Assembly: GCA_963811255.1 (NCBI GenBank)
Contig: CAWEQI010000003.1
Location: 1,674,001-1,738,000, forward strand
Origin: Croceibacterium_B sp963811255
GTDB taxonomy: Bacteria; Pseudomonadota; Alphaproteobacteria; Sphingomonadales; Sphingomonadaceae
Direction of reading: 5' to 3'
DNA: 64,000 nt
In this document: positions 1-8,350 of the stretch, one piece after another
How positions within the stretch are numbered: the first letter of the stretch is position 1
Layout of the letters: each line of letters starts with the position of its first letter
Notes under the pieces: model-generated
The model's input: the letters and a program-made list of their open reading frames with translations, nothing else
Databases searched by the model: none
What the model was told of the DNA's origin: nothing
Translations under genes and position numbers: made by a program

Positions 1-875
1 TATACCTGGCGTTCGAATGCCTCGATCCGGGCCATCTGCTCGGGCGTCAGCTTGTCGAACTGCAGGTGATTATGCGCGGCATCGGCCATTTGCAGCTTCA
101 GGGTCGAGAAGCGGGCATCGGCCATCATGTTCATATTGAGCGGCTTGCCGGTGTCGGGGTCCCGGTCGGCCGGCATTCCGGTCTTGCCCACGAATGGGCC
201 CGCTCCGAACTTGGTTTGCGTCACGTATTGCAGATTGGCCGCGACGCGAGGCCGTCGGTAAACCGAAATCGTCGGATGCGCGCTCTTGAGACCATATCGC
301 GGATCGGTGTTGCAGCCGCCGGGATCGCGCACGACCTCGATGTCGAATTCGGGCTCGATCGGTTTCCCGGCGTGATCTCGCGGAGGCCAGGGCAGCGCCA
401 CTCGGAACAGGCCGCGCTTCAACAGCAACGAATGCGAGGCCGGATCGCCCGGCGGCAAATCGGGGCAATTCGCACCGTCGATCATGGCGAACAGCGGGTC
501 CTTGCCGCCGGTCTCGGCCCACCGTTGCTGAATCGTGCGCAGCGACAGCGCCATCCCGTCGGCGGGCTGGTGACAACTGACGCAGGCGCGCCCGTTCGCC
601 CCGAGCGGTTCGAAGAATGGATGCCCCTTGGTATCCACCGGCCCGTCGGCATTGAGGATGCCGATGTGGCCGCCGGGATCGGCGTAAGTGGCGAACTCCG
701 GCAACACCCTGCCGCTCCCCGGTGCCCACCAGTGGGGGGCACCGTTGGAATCCGCGGCGAGACCGATCGTCGAAAAAAGCGAGAGCGCGCCCGCGATCAA
801 TACCGTAGCCATTCGGTTGACCCTGCACGACAGGCGATCTCCGGCAGGGCCTGCAGGTGTATGCGGTTCGTTCAC
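1..875 (-). CDS. c-type cytochrome family protein (3' end beyond window)
   Basis: Secreted haem protein, probably periplasmic, perhaps an electron carrier or oxidase for the catabolic operon. A signal-peptide-like stretch (MATVLIAGALSLFSTIGLAA) lies near the N-terminus and a single CVSCH haem-c motif falls at about residue 98, within GANGRACVSCHQPADG. The GTG start at 875 is preferred: it overlaps the upstream stop as GTGA and has a GGAAG ribosome site about 8 nt upstream. An ATG at 812, directly before the hydrophobic segment, is the alternative. The reading frame is open to base 1, so the C-terminus is missing. It is the last visible gene of the operon. The wider resemblance is to the MauG/cytochrome peroxidase-like group, but only the haem motif is certain. 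Confidence 0.75.
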   Translation of the reverse strand, partial: MNEPHTPAGPAGDRLSCRVNRMATVLIAGALSLFSTIGLAADSNGAPHWWAPGSGRVLPEFATYADPGGHIGILNADGPVDTKGHPFFEPLGANGRACVSCHQPADGMALSLRTIQQRWAETGGKDPLFAMIDGANCPDLPPGDPASHSLLLKRGLFRVALPWPPRDHAGKPIEPEFDIEVVRDPGGCNTDPRYGLKSAHPTISVYRRPRVAANLQYVTQTKFGAGPFVGKTGMPADRDPDTGKPLNMNMMADARFSTLKLQMADAAHNHLQFDKLTPEQMARIEAFERQV

Positions 876-1798
876 TTGGGGTCTTCCTTCGGCAAAAGGG
901 ACCGTTCGCGCATCCAGGCAAAAAGGCGCGGGCCCCACAAGTCCACGGTCATCGAAAAGACCGGGACATCATAGACATGCAGCTCGGCCCGGCCGCCGGC
1001 CTGCTTCCAGATCGAATACATCGCCAGCAGCCCGTCGGTTACGGGGCCGTGATCGGCTTCGGTGACGAGGAACAGGGGCGGCGCGGGATGCGGAACATTG
1101 GCATCCTGCAGCGAGGGGCCGAAAATCGAGATGAGGAAATCAGGCTTCGCTTCCGGGGGCCCATCGGCGAACATCGTGCCGAAAGCCACCCCGCCGCCGG
1201 CCGAAGTTCCGATCATTCCGATGCGGGCGGGGTCGAGCTTCCACTCGCCGGCCTTGCGGCGCACGAGGCGCAGGGACTCCTGCGCGTCGGCGACTGCCAG
1301 CTGGAGCACTTTCTGCATTTTAGCGTCGCCCGGCGCGGGATTGGCGTTGCCGTTGCGGATTTCCAGCTTGGGGAACCGGATCGGCGCCGCCACGGCCGGC
1401 GACGGGGTGCATTGACGGCGGATGGATCCGGCGGGCACTTGCAGTGTGCGATATTCGAGCCGGACGACCGCAACGCCGTGGGCCAGCAGGGCATCGACCT
1501 CCGCGTCGGACTCCGCGCCGACACCGAGCAGGCGCAGGCCGCCGCCCGGCAGCAGGATCACACCAGTCCCGGTCGCGGCCCCGGGCTTGGGCAGGAACAC
1601 TTCAATCCGAGGCTGGCTGGTGTTGTAGATCGAGACCATCCCGTTGCACGCGACAGCTTCGCGCGGCTGCGACCAATCCTCCGATCCGGCGGCCGGATCG
1701 GCGTAGAACGGCCCTTCGAACACCGGCGTCGCCGCGCGGGCGGGCGAGGCAACGCCAGCGATTACCGTGAGCGCGAGCAAGATCGAGAGCCGCACCAT
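872..1798 (-). CDS. secreted alpha/beta hydrolase (acetyl-esterase-like)
   Basis: Predicted periplasmic esterase of 308 aa. A signal peptide (MVRLSILLALTVIAGVASPARA) is followed by an esterase/lipase-like fold: the oxyanion loop LLPGGG near residue 83, nucleophile elbow GTSAGG with Ser199, and a plausible acid in TEADHG near residue 249. The usual catalytic His motif (GHGFG) near the C-terminus is not seen; the equivalent stretch reads YDVPVFSMTVDLW. The enzyme may therefore be impaired or use another residue. The gene starts 7 bp after the next upstream gene's stop and overlaps the cytochrome gene by 4 nt, so it is part of the operon. Substrate unknown; an ester from the catabolic route is inferred. 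Confidence 0.82.
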   Translation of the reverse strand: MVRLSILLALTVIAGVASPARAATPVFEGPFYADPAAGSEDWSQPREAVACNGMVSIYNTSQPRIEVFLPKPGAATGTGVILLPGGGLRLLGVGAESDAEVDALLAHGVAVVRLEYRTLQVPAGSIRRQCTPSPAVAAPIRFPKLEIRNGNANPAPGDAKMQKVLQLAVADAQESLRLVRRKAGEWKLDPARIGMIGTSAGGGVAFGTMFADGPPEAKPDFLISIFGPSLQDANVPHPAPPLFLVTEADHGPVTDGLLAMYSIWKQAGGRAELHVYDVPVFSMTVDLWGPRLFAWMRERSLLPKEDPK

Positions 1799-1805
1799 CG
1801 CCGGC

Positions 1806-2795
1806 TCAGAAGCCTTTCTTCTCGATCGTCCAGTCCGTGCCCGAGCACAGCCGGCAGTTCTCTCCGAGAAAGGTGCGCGCAGCTACCTTGTCGCCCTTTA
1901 GCTGCCATTCGAGCCAGTCGACCGCGACATGGGCGACGGCACCGCCCATCGGCTTGGAGAAGGTGCCGCCGTGCCCGACAGGCAGGTTGGCCAGCACGAT
2001 CGGCACGTGGGAGACGCGCTTGTAGTCGTCGGTGCCGTTTTCGTAAGCGATGTCGGTCGGCCCGCCCAGTATATAGATCACAGGCGTGTGAAAGTTGTTC
2101 AACGAGGCCTTGGTGACGTTCATGCCGGGGATCGGACTCTTGCCGTCGTTGAACACGCCGCTGTCGTGGATCAACACCGTCTTGATCCGCGGGTCGCCCG
2201 CCAGTTTGATCGCCTGGAGTCCGCCGCACGAATGACCGGCAACCGCCACTTCGCTGGTGTCGATTTTGCCGTAGTACTTGCTGCCCGGGCGGGCATTCTC
2301 GGCGATGACCCAATCGAGTCCCGCAAGGACGTCCTTGGCTGTCGTAGCCGGTGGAGGCAGCCCGCCCCCGGTCGGAGTGACGCGCGGCGACGGCCCATCA
2401 GTCGCGCCCGGCCCGCTGCGCCAGTGCCCTGCCGCCACGACGAGGTACCCATAGGAGGCGATCTCCGCGAGATGCAGGCGATGCGCCGTCCCGTCGTCGG
2501 CGCAGGCGCCGTTACCCCAGATCAGGATCGGCAGCTTCTTGCCCCCGAACGGGCCGAGGTCGGCTGGCCGGTAGATGACATGGGCGGGCAAGCCGGGATC
2601 GGTCTCGATCGTCGCCGGGTAGGGCCCGTCGCCCGGCGTGTTGGGAACCTTGTTGAATTCCTCCTGTGCCCGGCGGAACGCGTCGGCATCGAATTTCGGC
2701 GCTGCCTGCGCGAAAACGATCGAACCGCTGGCGAGCACGGCAAGAGCGGCCGCCGCGAGCAGGCCCCGCTTCGTCGAATATTTCCTCCCCTTCAT
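1806..2795 (-). CDS. secreted alpha/beta hydrolase (dienelactone/PET-hydrolase-like)
   Basis: Predicted periplasmic hydrolase of 329 aa. The N-terminus has a basic start, a hydrophobic core and an AQA cleavage-like site near residue 31. Catalytic residues can be placed: Ser189 in GHSCGG, Asp248 in GGPTDIAY and His275 in PVGHGGTF, a complete triad. Two cysteines near the C-terminus (CRLC) could form a disulphide. The ATG overlaps the stop of the CoA-transferase gene upstream as ATGA, showing translational coupling. Known relatives cleave esters. Its place among CoA-transferase and TRAP genes suggests it releases an organic acid in the periplasm, but the substrate cannot be read from the sequence. 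Confidence 0.85.
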   Translation of the reverse strand: MKGRKYSTKRGLLAAAALAVLASGSIVFAQAAPKFDADAFRRAQEEFNKVPNTPGDGPYPATIETDPGLPAHVIYRPADLGPFGGKKLPILIWGNGACADDGTAHRLHLAEIASYGYLVVAAGHWRSGPGATDGPSPRVTPTGGGLPPPATTAKDVLAGLDWVIAENARPGSKYYGKIDTSEVAVAGHSCGGLQAIKLAGDPRIKTVLIHDSGVFNDGKSPIPGMNVTKASLNNFHTPVIYILGGPTDIAYENGTDDYKRVSHVPIVLANLPVGHGGTFSKPMGGAVAHVAVDWLEWQLKGDKVAARTFLGENCRLCSGTDWTIEKKGF

Positions 2796-3958
2796 TCTTC
2801 GTCTCCTTCGGAAGCAAGCCAGGCGAGGATTTCCTCGCGGTTCTCGTCAATTCGGGGCGGCGGCCGATCGGTGCACGGGGCGCCCGGTTCCATCCTGAAA
2901 CCGATGTTGGGCACCTTCACCGGCCCTGACGAAGGGATGCCCTCGATAGGGAGGCTGAGCAGCGCCTCCTCGCCGCAAAGTCTGACCGCCTCATCCACGC
3001 GCCGGATCATGCCGCAAGGAATACCGGCCGCGCTCAAGTCCGCTTCCCAGTCAGCCGCATCGCGGGTGGTGAAGACTTGCCGAAGCTCGTGCCTCATGGC
3101 GGCGAAATTCTCGCGCCTGGCGTCGGGCGTTGAGAACCGGGCATCGTCGAGCCATTCGGTACGTCCGAGATGCCTGACAAGAGCCGCGAACTGGTTCTCC
3201 TGAACGACGCCGAGCGAAATGAATCTCCCGTCGCGGGCTTTGAACAGGTCAGCGGTGGGCAGACCACTGTAGCCGGTGTTGCCCAGGCGCTTCGCGGAAT
3301 TCCCGGTGACTAGGTAAGGCGTCAGCGCCGAGGTCATGAACGCCAGGCTCGCATCGAGCATCGAGACGTCAATGTAGGCGCCCTGCCCGGTTCGTTCGCG
3401 CTGCAACAGCGCCCCGAGGATCGCAACCGCGGCGGTCTGGCCGGTGAGCGTGTCGACGATCGGGAAGCCCACCCTGACCGGCGGCTCGCCTTCGGAGCCG
3501 CTCAACATCATCATCCCGCTGGTCGCCTGGACGATGTTGTCGATGGCTGGCCAATCGCGCTGGGGGCCACTCTGGCCGTAGCCGGAGACGGAGCAATAGA
3601 CGATGTCGGGCTTGAGCTCCTTGACCTCGGGAAAGCCGAGCCCGAGCCGTGAAACCACGCCAGGGCGGAAATTCTCGAGGAAGACGTCCGAGCGCGCCAC
3701 GATCCGGCGGGCGACGTCGAGTTCCTCCGGATCCTTGAGGTCGAGCGCGATCGACTTCTTGCCGATGTTGGCCGCGATGAAGGCGGGGCTCATCCCGTCG
3801 AACCGCCGATCAGCGCCGTAATTGCGGAACTGGTCGCCTGCCTTGGGCTCGATCTTGATGACCTCTGCTCCCATCAACCGAAGCAGATGAGAAGCGTAAG
3901 GACCGGCCATCACGTGGCTAAAGTCGGCGATCCTGATGCCGTCGAGCGGTTGGTTCAC
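2792..3958 (-). CDS. CaiB/BaiF family CoA-transferase (class III)
   Basis: Cytoplasmic class III CoA-transferase, about 388 aa, the normal size for a single-domain member. It would move CoA from one acyl-CoA to a free carboxylic acid. The N-terminus PLDGIRIADFSHVMAGPYAS and the following GAEVIKIEPK are typical, and the family's conserved Asp region lies in ASMLDASLAFMTS-like sequence. The GTG start at 3958 is chosen because it forms a GTGA overlap with dctP and has GGAGC upstream; an ATG lies 15 bp earlier at 3973. With the fused CoA-transferase nearby, it probably activates the acid that feeds the 2-hydroxyacyl-CoA dehydratase. Acyl specificity is unknown. Confidence 0.88.
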   Translation of the reverse strand: MNQPLDGIRIADFSHVMAGPYASHLLRLMGAEVIKIEPKAGDQFRNYGADRRFDGMSPAFIAANIGKKSIALDLKDPEELDVARRIVARSDVFLENFRPGVVSRLGLGFPEVKELKPDIVYCSVSGYGQSGPQRDWPAIDNIVQATSGMMMLSGSEGEPPVRVGFPIVDTLTGQTAAVAILGALLQRERTGQGAYIDVSMLDASLAFMTSALTPYLVTGNSAKRLGNTGYSGLPTADLFKARDGRFISLGVVQENQFAALVRHLGRTEWLDDARFSTPDARRENFAAMRHELRQVFTTRDAADWEADLSAAGIPCGMIRRVDEAVRLCGEEALLSLPIEGIPSSGPVKVPNIGFRMEPGAPCTDRPPPRIDENREEILAWLASEGDEE

Positions 3959-4986
3959 TGTGCTGCTCCGCATCTGATCTGGCTGCGCCCGACGACACTT
4001 TCGCGGGCCACGTTGAAGGTCTTCAATCCGTCGATATCGAACCGCGAGAGGGCGCGGGCGTCGAGCTTGGCGTCGCGCAGATAGAGCTGGTCGAATTGCG
4101 CCTGCTCGGCCTCGGGCATCGCGGTGACGACCACGCCGCCTTGCTTCATCGCCTTCTCGCCCGCTTCGGCACCAATGCCGATTTCCTTTGCAAGCGCCGC
4201 CTCCCAGACCGGGATGGACTGCTTGAGAACTTGCCGCTGCCGCGGCGAGAGCTGCTTCCAGCTGCGCACGCCGATGGCGCGCGACGGATAGGCCCCGCGC
4301 GGCACCTTCAAGGTGTTGTAGTAACGGGTGACCTCGGCGAAATGCAGCGTCTTGAACGTATCGACCGGGGCCACCACCCCGTCGATCACCCCCTTGGCCA
4401 GCGCCGAGTAGACATCGCCCATCGGCATGTTGACCGGGTCGGCGCCAAGGCCGTCGAACAGCGTCATCAGCTCGGTCGGGACGCGAATCCGCAAGCCCTT
4501 GAGATCGGACAGATTGCGGACTCGCCGCTCCCTCGTCGCGATCCCCGGCAACAGACCGCCCTGCACCGCAAGCACCTTGAGCCCCGTCAGCTCCTGATCG
4601 ATGAGCGGAATTCTCGCTTCGATGCAACGGTAGAGGGCAATCTGCGATGCAATTGTGTCCGCGCCGCTGTAAAAGCCGGTCTGCGACCGGATTAGGTGCG
4701 TTCCGCCGCGAGCATAGATCGGCGTAATCAGACCGACATCGGCGACGCCGTGACGCAATTCCTCAAGCGACATGTCAGAAGAGAGCAACGCCCCGGACCA
4801 GATGGGCCGGATGCGGATGGCCCCGCCAGAAGCATGCTCGACATATCGGATCCAGTCCTGGTCGGCGCGGCTGAATGGATGCGACGGTGGATAAGGGGTC
4901 GCATATGTCAGCTCGATAACGCCCGGTGGAAGCGGCTTCGCGCAGGCGGCGAGAAACAGCAACGCAAGGGCGACGAGAATCCTCAA
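3955..4986 (-). CDS. dctP: TRAP transporter substrate-binding lipoprotein (DctP family)
   Basis: Binding subunit of a tripartite ATP-independent periplasmic transporter, 343 aa. It captures an organic acid and passes it to DctQM. The N-terminus (MRILVALALLFLAACAKP) ends in a LAAC lipobox, so the protein is probably membrane-anchored rather than freely soluble, unlike most DctP proteins of Gram-negative bacteria. The body carries DctP hallmarks such as YPPSHPFSRA, the RIRVPT segment and FKTLHFAEVTRYYNT. It overlaps both neighbours by 4 nt. It is separated from dctQM by three enzyme genes, which suggests that transport and CoA chemistry are made together. The ligand is unknown, presumably a hydroxy- or aryl-carboxylate. 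Confidence 0.88.
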   Translation of the reverse strand: MRILVALALLFLAACAKPLPPGVIELTYATPYPPSHPFSRADQDWIRYVEHASGGAIRIRPIWSGALLSSDMSLEELRHGVADVGLITPIYARGGTHLIRSQTGFYSGADTIASQIALYRCIEARIPLIDQELTGLKVLAVQGGLLPGIATRERRVRNLSDLKGLRIRVPTELMTLFDGLGADPVNMPMGDVYSALAKGVIDGVVAPVDTFKTLHFAEVTRYYNTLKVPRGAYPSRAIGVRSWKQLSPRQRQVLKQSIPVWEAALAKEIGIGAEAGEKAMKQGGVVVTAMPEAEQAQFDQLYLRDAKLDARALSRFDIDGLKTFNVARESVVGRSQIRCGAAQ

Positions 4987-6269
4987 GTCAGCCCTCTTTC
5001 AGACAGGAATTGTGCGACCAGCTGCACCATTCGGTCGTGATCCCAATTCTTCGCATCGACCATGTCGGCGTCGATCATGAGCACCGGAACGCCCGCCTCC
5101 TCGAGCGAAAGCGCCGTCAGCTTGGCGCCCGATTGCGAAAGCCGGTTATCGGGGGGAAGCAGCATGACCGCCGCGTCTATCCCGCAGCGCTCGGCTTCGC
5201 TCTTCATCCAGCTGTTCATCCATGGCGGAAGGTGCAGCACTTCATTCATCGAGGCGATCCGGCTCGCCAGCGCCTCCATCGGATTTCCTTGGAGCTCCCG
5301 GATGTAGGCGGGCCCGGTGAAAGGCAGGTACATCGACCAGACAAACACCGCACCGAGCGAATTCTCGAGCGTCTGGTAAAACCCTGGATCGTGCCACAAG
5401 CCGGCGCCGATCCACATCAGGCGCAATTCTTCCCGGGAAGCAGCGCCAAGTCCCTTTTCGATCCGGCTAATGACTTCGTCGCGGAATCGCCTCGCGTGAG
5501 CGACCGCCCAGTCCGAGCCCCGATGCCATTGGGGAATCATTGTGTTCGGCATCTGCTCGGCGATTGAAACGGGGCACGGGCGCGCTTCTCCAATCGCTTG
5601 CGCGGCCTCCCAGAGATAACTTTCCTGCTCGTTGATACGCTCCATCAGGTGATGGAGCTTCGCGTCATTGAATTTCCGGCCGGTCCGATGTTCGAGCAAC
5701 GCGATAAGATCGCGCATTTCGCTGACCATCAGTGCGATCCGGTCTGGCTGGTAGACTTCGCGCCAGTCCTTGTTCGAATGAGCGAACCATTGCGGATCCT
5801 TGTCGGGCCAAGCCGGCGCTTCCATGGCGAAGAACTCGCTGCCCAGCACTTCGGCCCACCGCCCGAAGACGTGCTGGATGCAATCGCAGGTCAGTCGGGC
5901 GACCAGCACGGTCGGCTTGGGCAATCCGCCCCAGGGCGCCGTTTGCGGATCGTTGGCCAAGGTGCAGGCGAGGCCCAGCGAACAATACTTGCAGCTGTTT
6001 GCCGGATAGCCGGCCTCGACCATCGCCTCGAAATAGCGCGTCGATAGCTGCTTGGCCGAAATGTAGGCTGACCACCACTGGTTGGTGATGATCGGAATGT
6101 CCATCACGTGGAAAATCTCGTGCGGCGTATCGGCCTGCACGATCGCGAACGGTTCGCCCTCCTCGACCACCTTGCGTCGCAATTGGAGGCCGAACTGCTT
6201 CTGGTAGGCCGTGGCATCGGCCGTACATGCCAGGGTCTTTCGGCTGCGCTGCCCGGCCGCGACACTCAT
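4983..6269 (-). CDS. 2-hydroxyacyl-CoA dehydratase-family subunit (HgdB/FldB-like)
   Basis: Predicted iron-sulphur subunit of an enzyme that removes water from a 2-hydroxyacyl-CoA by a ketyl-radical route; the superfamily also includes benzoyl-CoA reductase. The protein is 428 aa. Cysteines that could bind the [4Fe-4S] cluster lie in NSCKYCSLGLAC and LTCDCIQH, in the order expected for the family. The ATG at 6269 overlaps the preceding CoA-transferase stop as ATGA; a longer reading to 6323 is not favoured. A partner subunit is at 8347-9225. Family members need a dedicated ATP-dependent activator (HgdC/FldI type), and none is present in the window. Substrate and even reaction type (dehydratase or reductase) remain inference. 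Confidence 0.75.
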   Translation of the reverse strand: MSVAAGQRSRKTLACTADATAYQKQFGLQLRRKVVEEGEPFAIVQADTPHEIFHVMDIPIITNQWWSAYISAKQLSTRYFEAMVEAGYPANSCKYCSLGLACTLANDPQTAPWGGLPKPTVLVARLTCDCIQHVFGRWAEVLGSEFFAMEAPAWPDKDPQWFAHSNKDWREVYQPDRIALMVSEMRDLIALLEHRTGRKFNDAKLHHLMERINEQESYLWEAAQAIGEARPCPVSIAEQMPNTMIPQWHRGSDWAVAHARRFRDEVISRIEKGLGAASREELRLMWIGAGLWHDPGFYQTLENSLGAVFVWSMYLPFTGPAYIRELQGNPMEALASRIASMNEVLHLPPWMNSWMKSEAERCGIDAAVMLLPPDNRLSQSGAKLTALSLEEAGVPVLMIDADMVDAKNWDHDRMVQLVAQFLSERGLT

Positions 6270-8350
6270 TTGAAAACTCCTTCCGCCTCGAGCGCCGTCA
6301 ACCGCTCGGCACCCAGGCCGCAAACGCCGCGCGCGATCTCGGCAACGTGCTCTCCCATCGACGGCGCGCGATAGGGAACGAAAGCGTCGCGCGAGAACCG
6401 CAGCGGCGTCTTGATGTGGCCGAAAGGGCCGAGCAATGGATGTTCCAGCACAGTAAGGGCACCGCGTGTCGCGAGCTGCGGGTCTCGCTCGATCATGTCC
6501 TCACAGTCCTGCACCACGCCGGCGGCGATGCCCGCCGCCTGGAGGATTTCGACCGCGGCATGGTCGGAGCGAGCTGCAGTCCAGGCCGCGATGTCATCTC
6601 CGGCAATGTGGCGAAGCTTCGCCCGATCCGCCTCGTCGAACACACTGATCGCAACCCAGCGATCCTCACCTGCGGCCGGAAACACGTCCTGCAGCAGCAC
6701 GCGCGAATCGGCATTTCCGCTCCGCTGGGGGCGTTTGCCGCGCTGAGCCGCGGCGACGAAATCGCGCATTTGCTGGACGCAAATCTCGTACATCGCCGCA
6801 TCGATGTGACAGCCCTGGCCCGTTTCGCGCCGGTGCTGCAGCGCCGCGCATACGCTCCCGGCGAGTACGTAGGGAACGATCACGTCACCATAGGGAACCG
6901 CGCCGGGGATCACCGGATCGTGCCCGGGATAGCCGGTCAGGAACGTCCGGCCCGAAAGGGCGCCGCCGGTGCCGTCAACGCCCCATTCCTGCGATAGCGG
7001 GCCGGTCTGACCATAAACGCTGCCCGAAGCCATCACCAAGCCGGCGTTTCGGGCGACGAGGCTGTCGTAATCGAGCCCGAGCTTCGCCATCGTGCCGGGC
7101 GAGAAATTCTCGACCACGACGTCAGCCCATCGGATCAACGGATCGAGCACCTCACGCGACCTGGGATCCTTCAGGTTAAGGGTCAGACTGCGCTTTGAGG
7201 TATTGAGGTGTGCGAACCAGGGTTTGTCGTCGAAATTGCCCGCGTGCGAGGCGGAGACCTGCACATCCAGTCGCGCCAGGTCGGGGCGCGTACGGCTTTC
7301 GATCTTGATTACGTCCGCGCCCAGGTCACCCAGTGTCTTGGTGGTGATCGAGCCGACCAGCGCCCAGGCGAAGTCGAGCACCTTGACCCCCGAAAGTGGG
7401 CCCGGCCTGACACCCGCATGGACTGCGGGCGCCGCGGCCGTCTGACCCGCGCGGAAGCCGGCGAAACGCTCGGGCAGGCCCGTCGGGGTGTCGAAGAACC
7501 CACGCGCGGCGAGATGCGAGTCTGAAAGGACATCGGCGGGCTCGTTGACGACGCAGGCGTTGATCCCGCGCCGCAGTCCCTCGGTCGCAATCTCGGCCTT
7601 CGTTCGGGTTTCGAAGAACGCACCGATGGCCCGCTCCCAAGTCTCGCGCGTTTCAGCCGGCAGCGTCGAGCGGTTGTAAGCCAGCCAGTCGGTCCCTCGC
7701 AGCGGGTTGTCGGTGCCGACCTCGTCCATCCAGTCAGACAGAGCCTGGTTGGCCGGAGCGCCGAGCCGTCCGGTCATCAAGCTGTGGAAGCACCAGCCGT
7801 CGGCCAGCCGCCAGATCGCGCGAACCTTGACCTTGCCGTATGCGATCGAACCGCCCGCGCGAACCAGCTTGCGGCGATCGAATTGCCAAACAAGCACGCC
7901 ATTGATGTTGCGGCTGAAGGCAACCTGCTGAATCGACACATCGACATGCTGGCCCTTGCCGTGCGTGCCGCGAGCGTAATGCGCCGCAAGCGCGCCCGCG
8001 GCGGCCACCATATCGGCGTGAAAGGTGCAGGCATCACCCGCCTCCTTGACCGGGGGGAGGTCTGGCTCACCGGTTACCCGCAGTGCCCCGCCCATCGCCG
8101 AGGCGATGAATTCGCCGCTGCGCCAGACCGACCTTGGACCACCCGAACCGAAAGTCGTAACCGAAACGTGGATCGCGCTCGCCGGAATCTCATGACCGCC
8201 GGTTCGCTCGAGCCCCAGATCGTCAATCACAAAGGATGCGCCAAGCGGCGCGCCACCGATTTCGGCGCCGAGAGAGGCGAGGAAGCGCGCGAGCGGCCGT
8301 TCGGCCATTCCGCCCAGCGGAGCAACGCGATGGCCGGCCAAAGGCTTCAT
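6266..8350 (-). CDS. fused two-domain CaiB/BaiF CoA-transferase
   Basis: A 694-residue cytoplasmic protein with two CoA-transferase III-like halves. The first (about 1-300) begins MKPLAGHRVAPLGGMAERPLA and looks divergent and shortened. The second (about 310-694) begins with PLSGVKVLDFAWALVGS and keeps the classical GADVIKIES and NLKDPRSREV segments and an H-I-D-A-A-M-Y segment at the usual catalytic Asp site. Class III enzymes work as interlocked dimers, so a tandem fusion could form a pseudo-dimer in one chain. The gene overlaps both dehydratase-subunit genes by 4 nt and lies between them, linking CoA transfer with dehydration as in fldABC-type clusters. Substrate unknown. Confidence 0.85.
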   Translation of the reverse strand: MKPLAGHRVAPLGGMAERPLARFLASLGAEIGGAPLGASFVIDDLGLERTGGHEIPASAIHVSVTTFGSGGPRSVWRSGEFIASAMGGALRVTGEPDLPPVKEAGDACTFHADMVAAAGALAAHYARGTHGKGQHVDVSIQQVAFSRNINGVLVWQFDRRKLVRAGGSIAYGKVKVRAIWRLADGWCFHSLMTGRLGAPANQALSDWMDEVGTDNPLRGTDWLAYNRSTLPAETRETWERAIGAFFETRTKAEIATEGLRRGINACVVNEPADVLSDSHLAARGFFDTPTGLPERFAGFRAGQTAAAPAVHAGVRPGPLSGVKVLDFAWALVGSITTKTLGDLGADVIKIESRTRPDLARLDVQVSASHAGNFDDKPWFAHLNTSKRSLTLNLKDPRSREVLDPLIRWADVVVENFSPGTMAKLGLDYDSLVARNAGLVMASGSVYGQTGPLSQEWGVDGTGGALSGRTFLTGYPGHDPVIPGAVPYGDVIVPYVLAGSVCAALQHRRETGQGCHIDAAMYEICVQQMRDFVAAAQRGKRPQRSGNADSRVLLQDVFPAAGEDRWVAISVFDEADRAKLRHIAGDDIAAWTAARSDHAAVEILQAAGIAAGVVQDCEDMIERDPQLATRGALTVLEHPLLGPFGHIKTPLRFSRDAFVPYRAPSMGEHVAEIARGVCGLGAERLTALEAEGVFK

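Noticed and set aside
70..974. 283-aa and 302-aa frames at the left edge
   Set aside because: The third frame encodes a signal peptide and a haem-c motif and runs off the edge, so these are shadows.
2792..4627. 611-aa reading for the CoA-transferase
   Set aside because: The added N-terminus is a shadow of dctP; the conserved domain starts just after the GTG at 3958.
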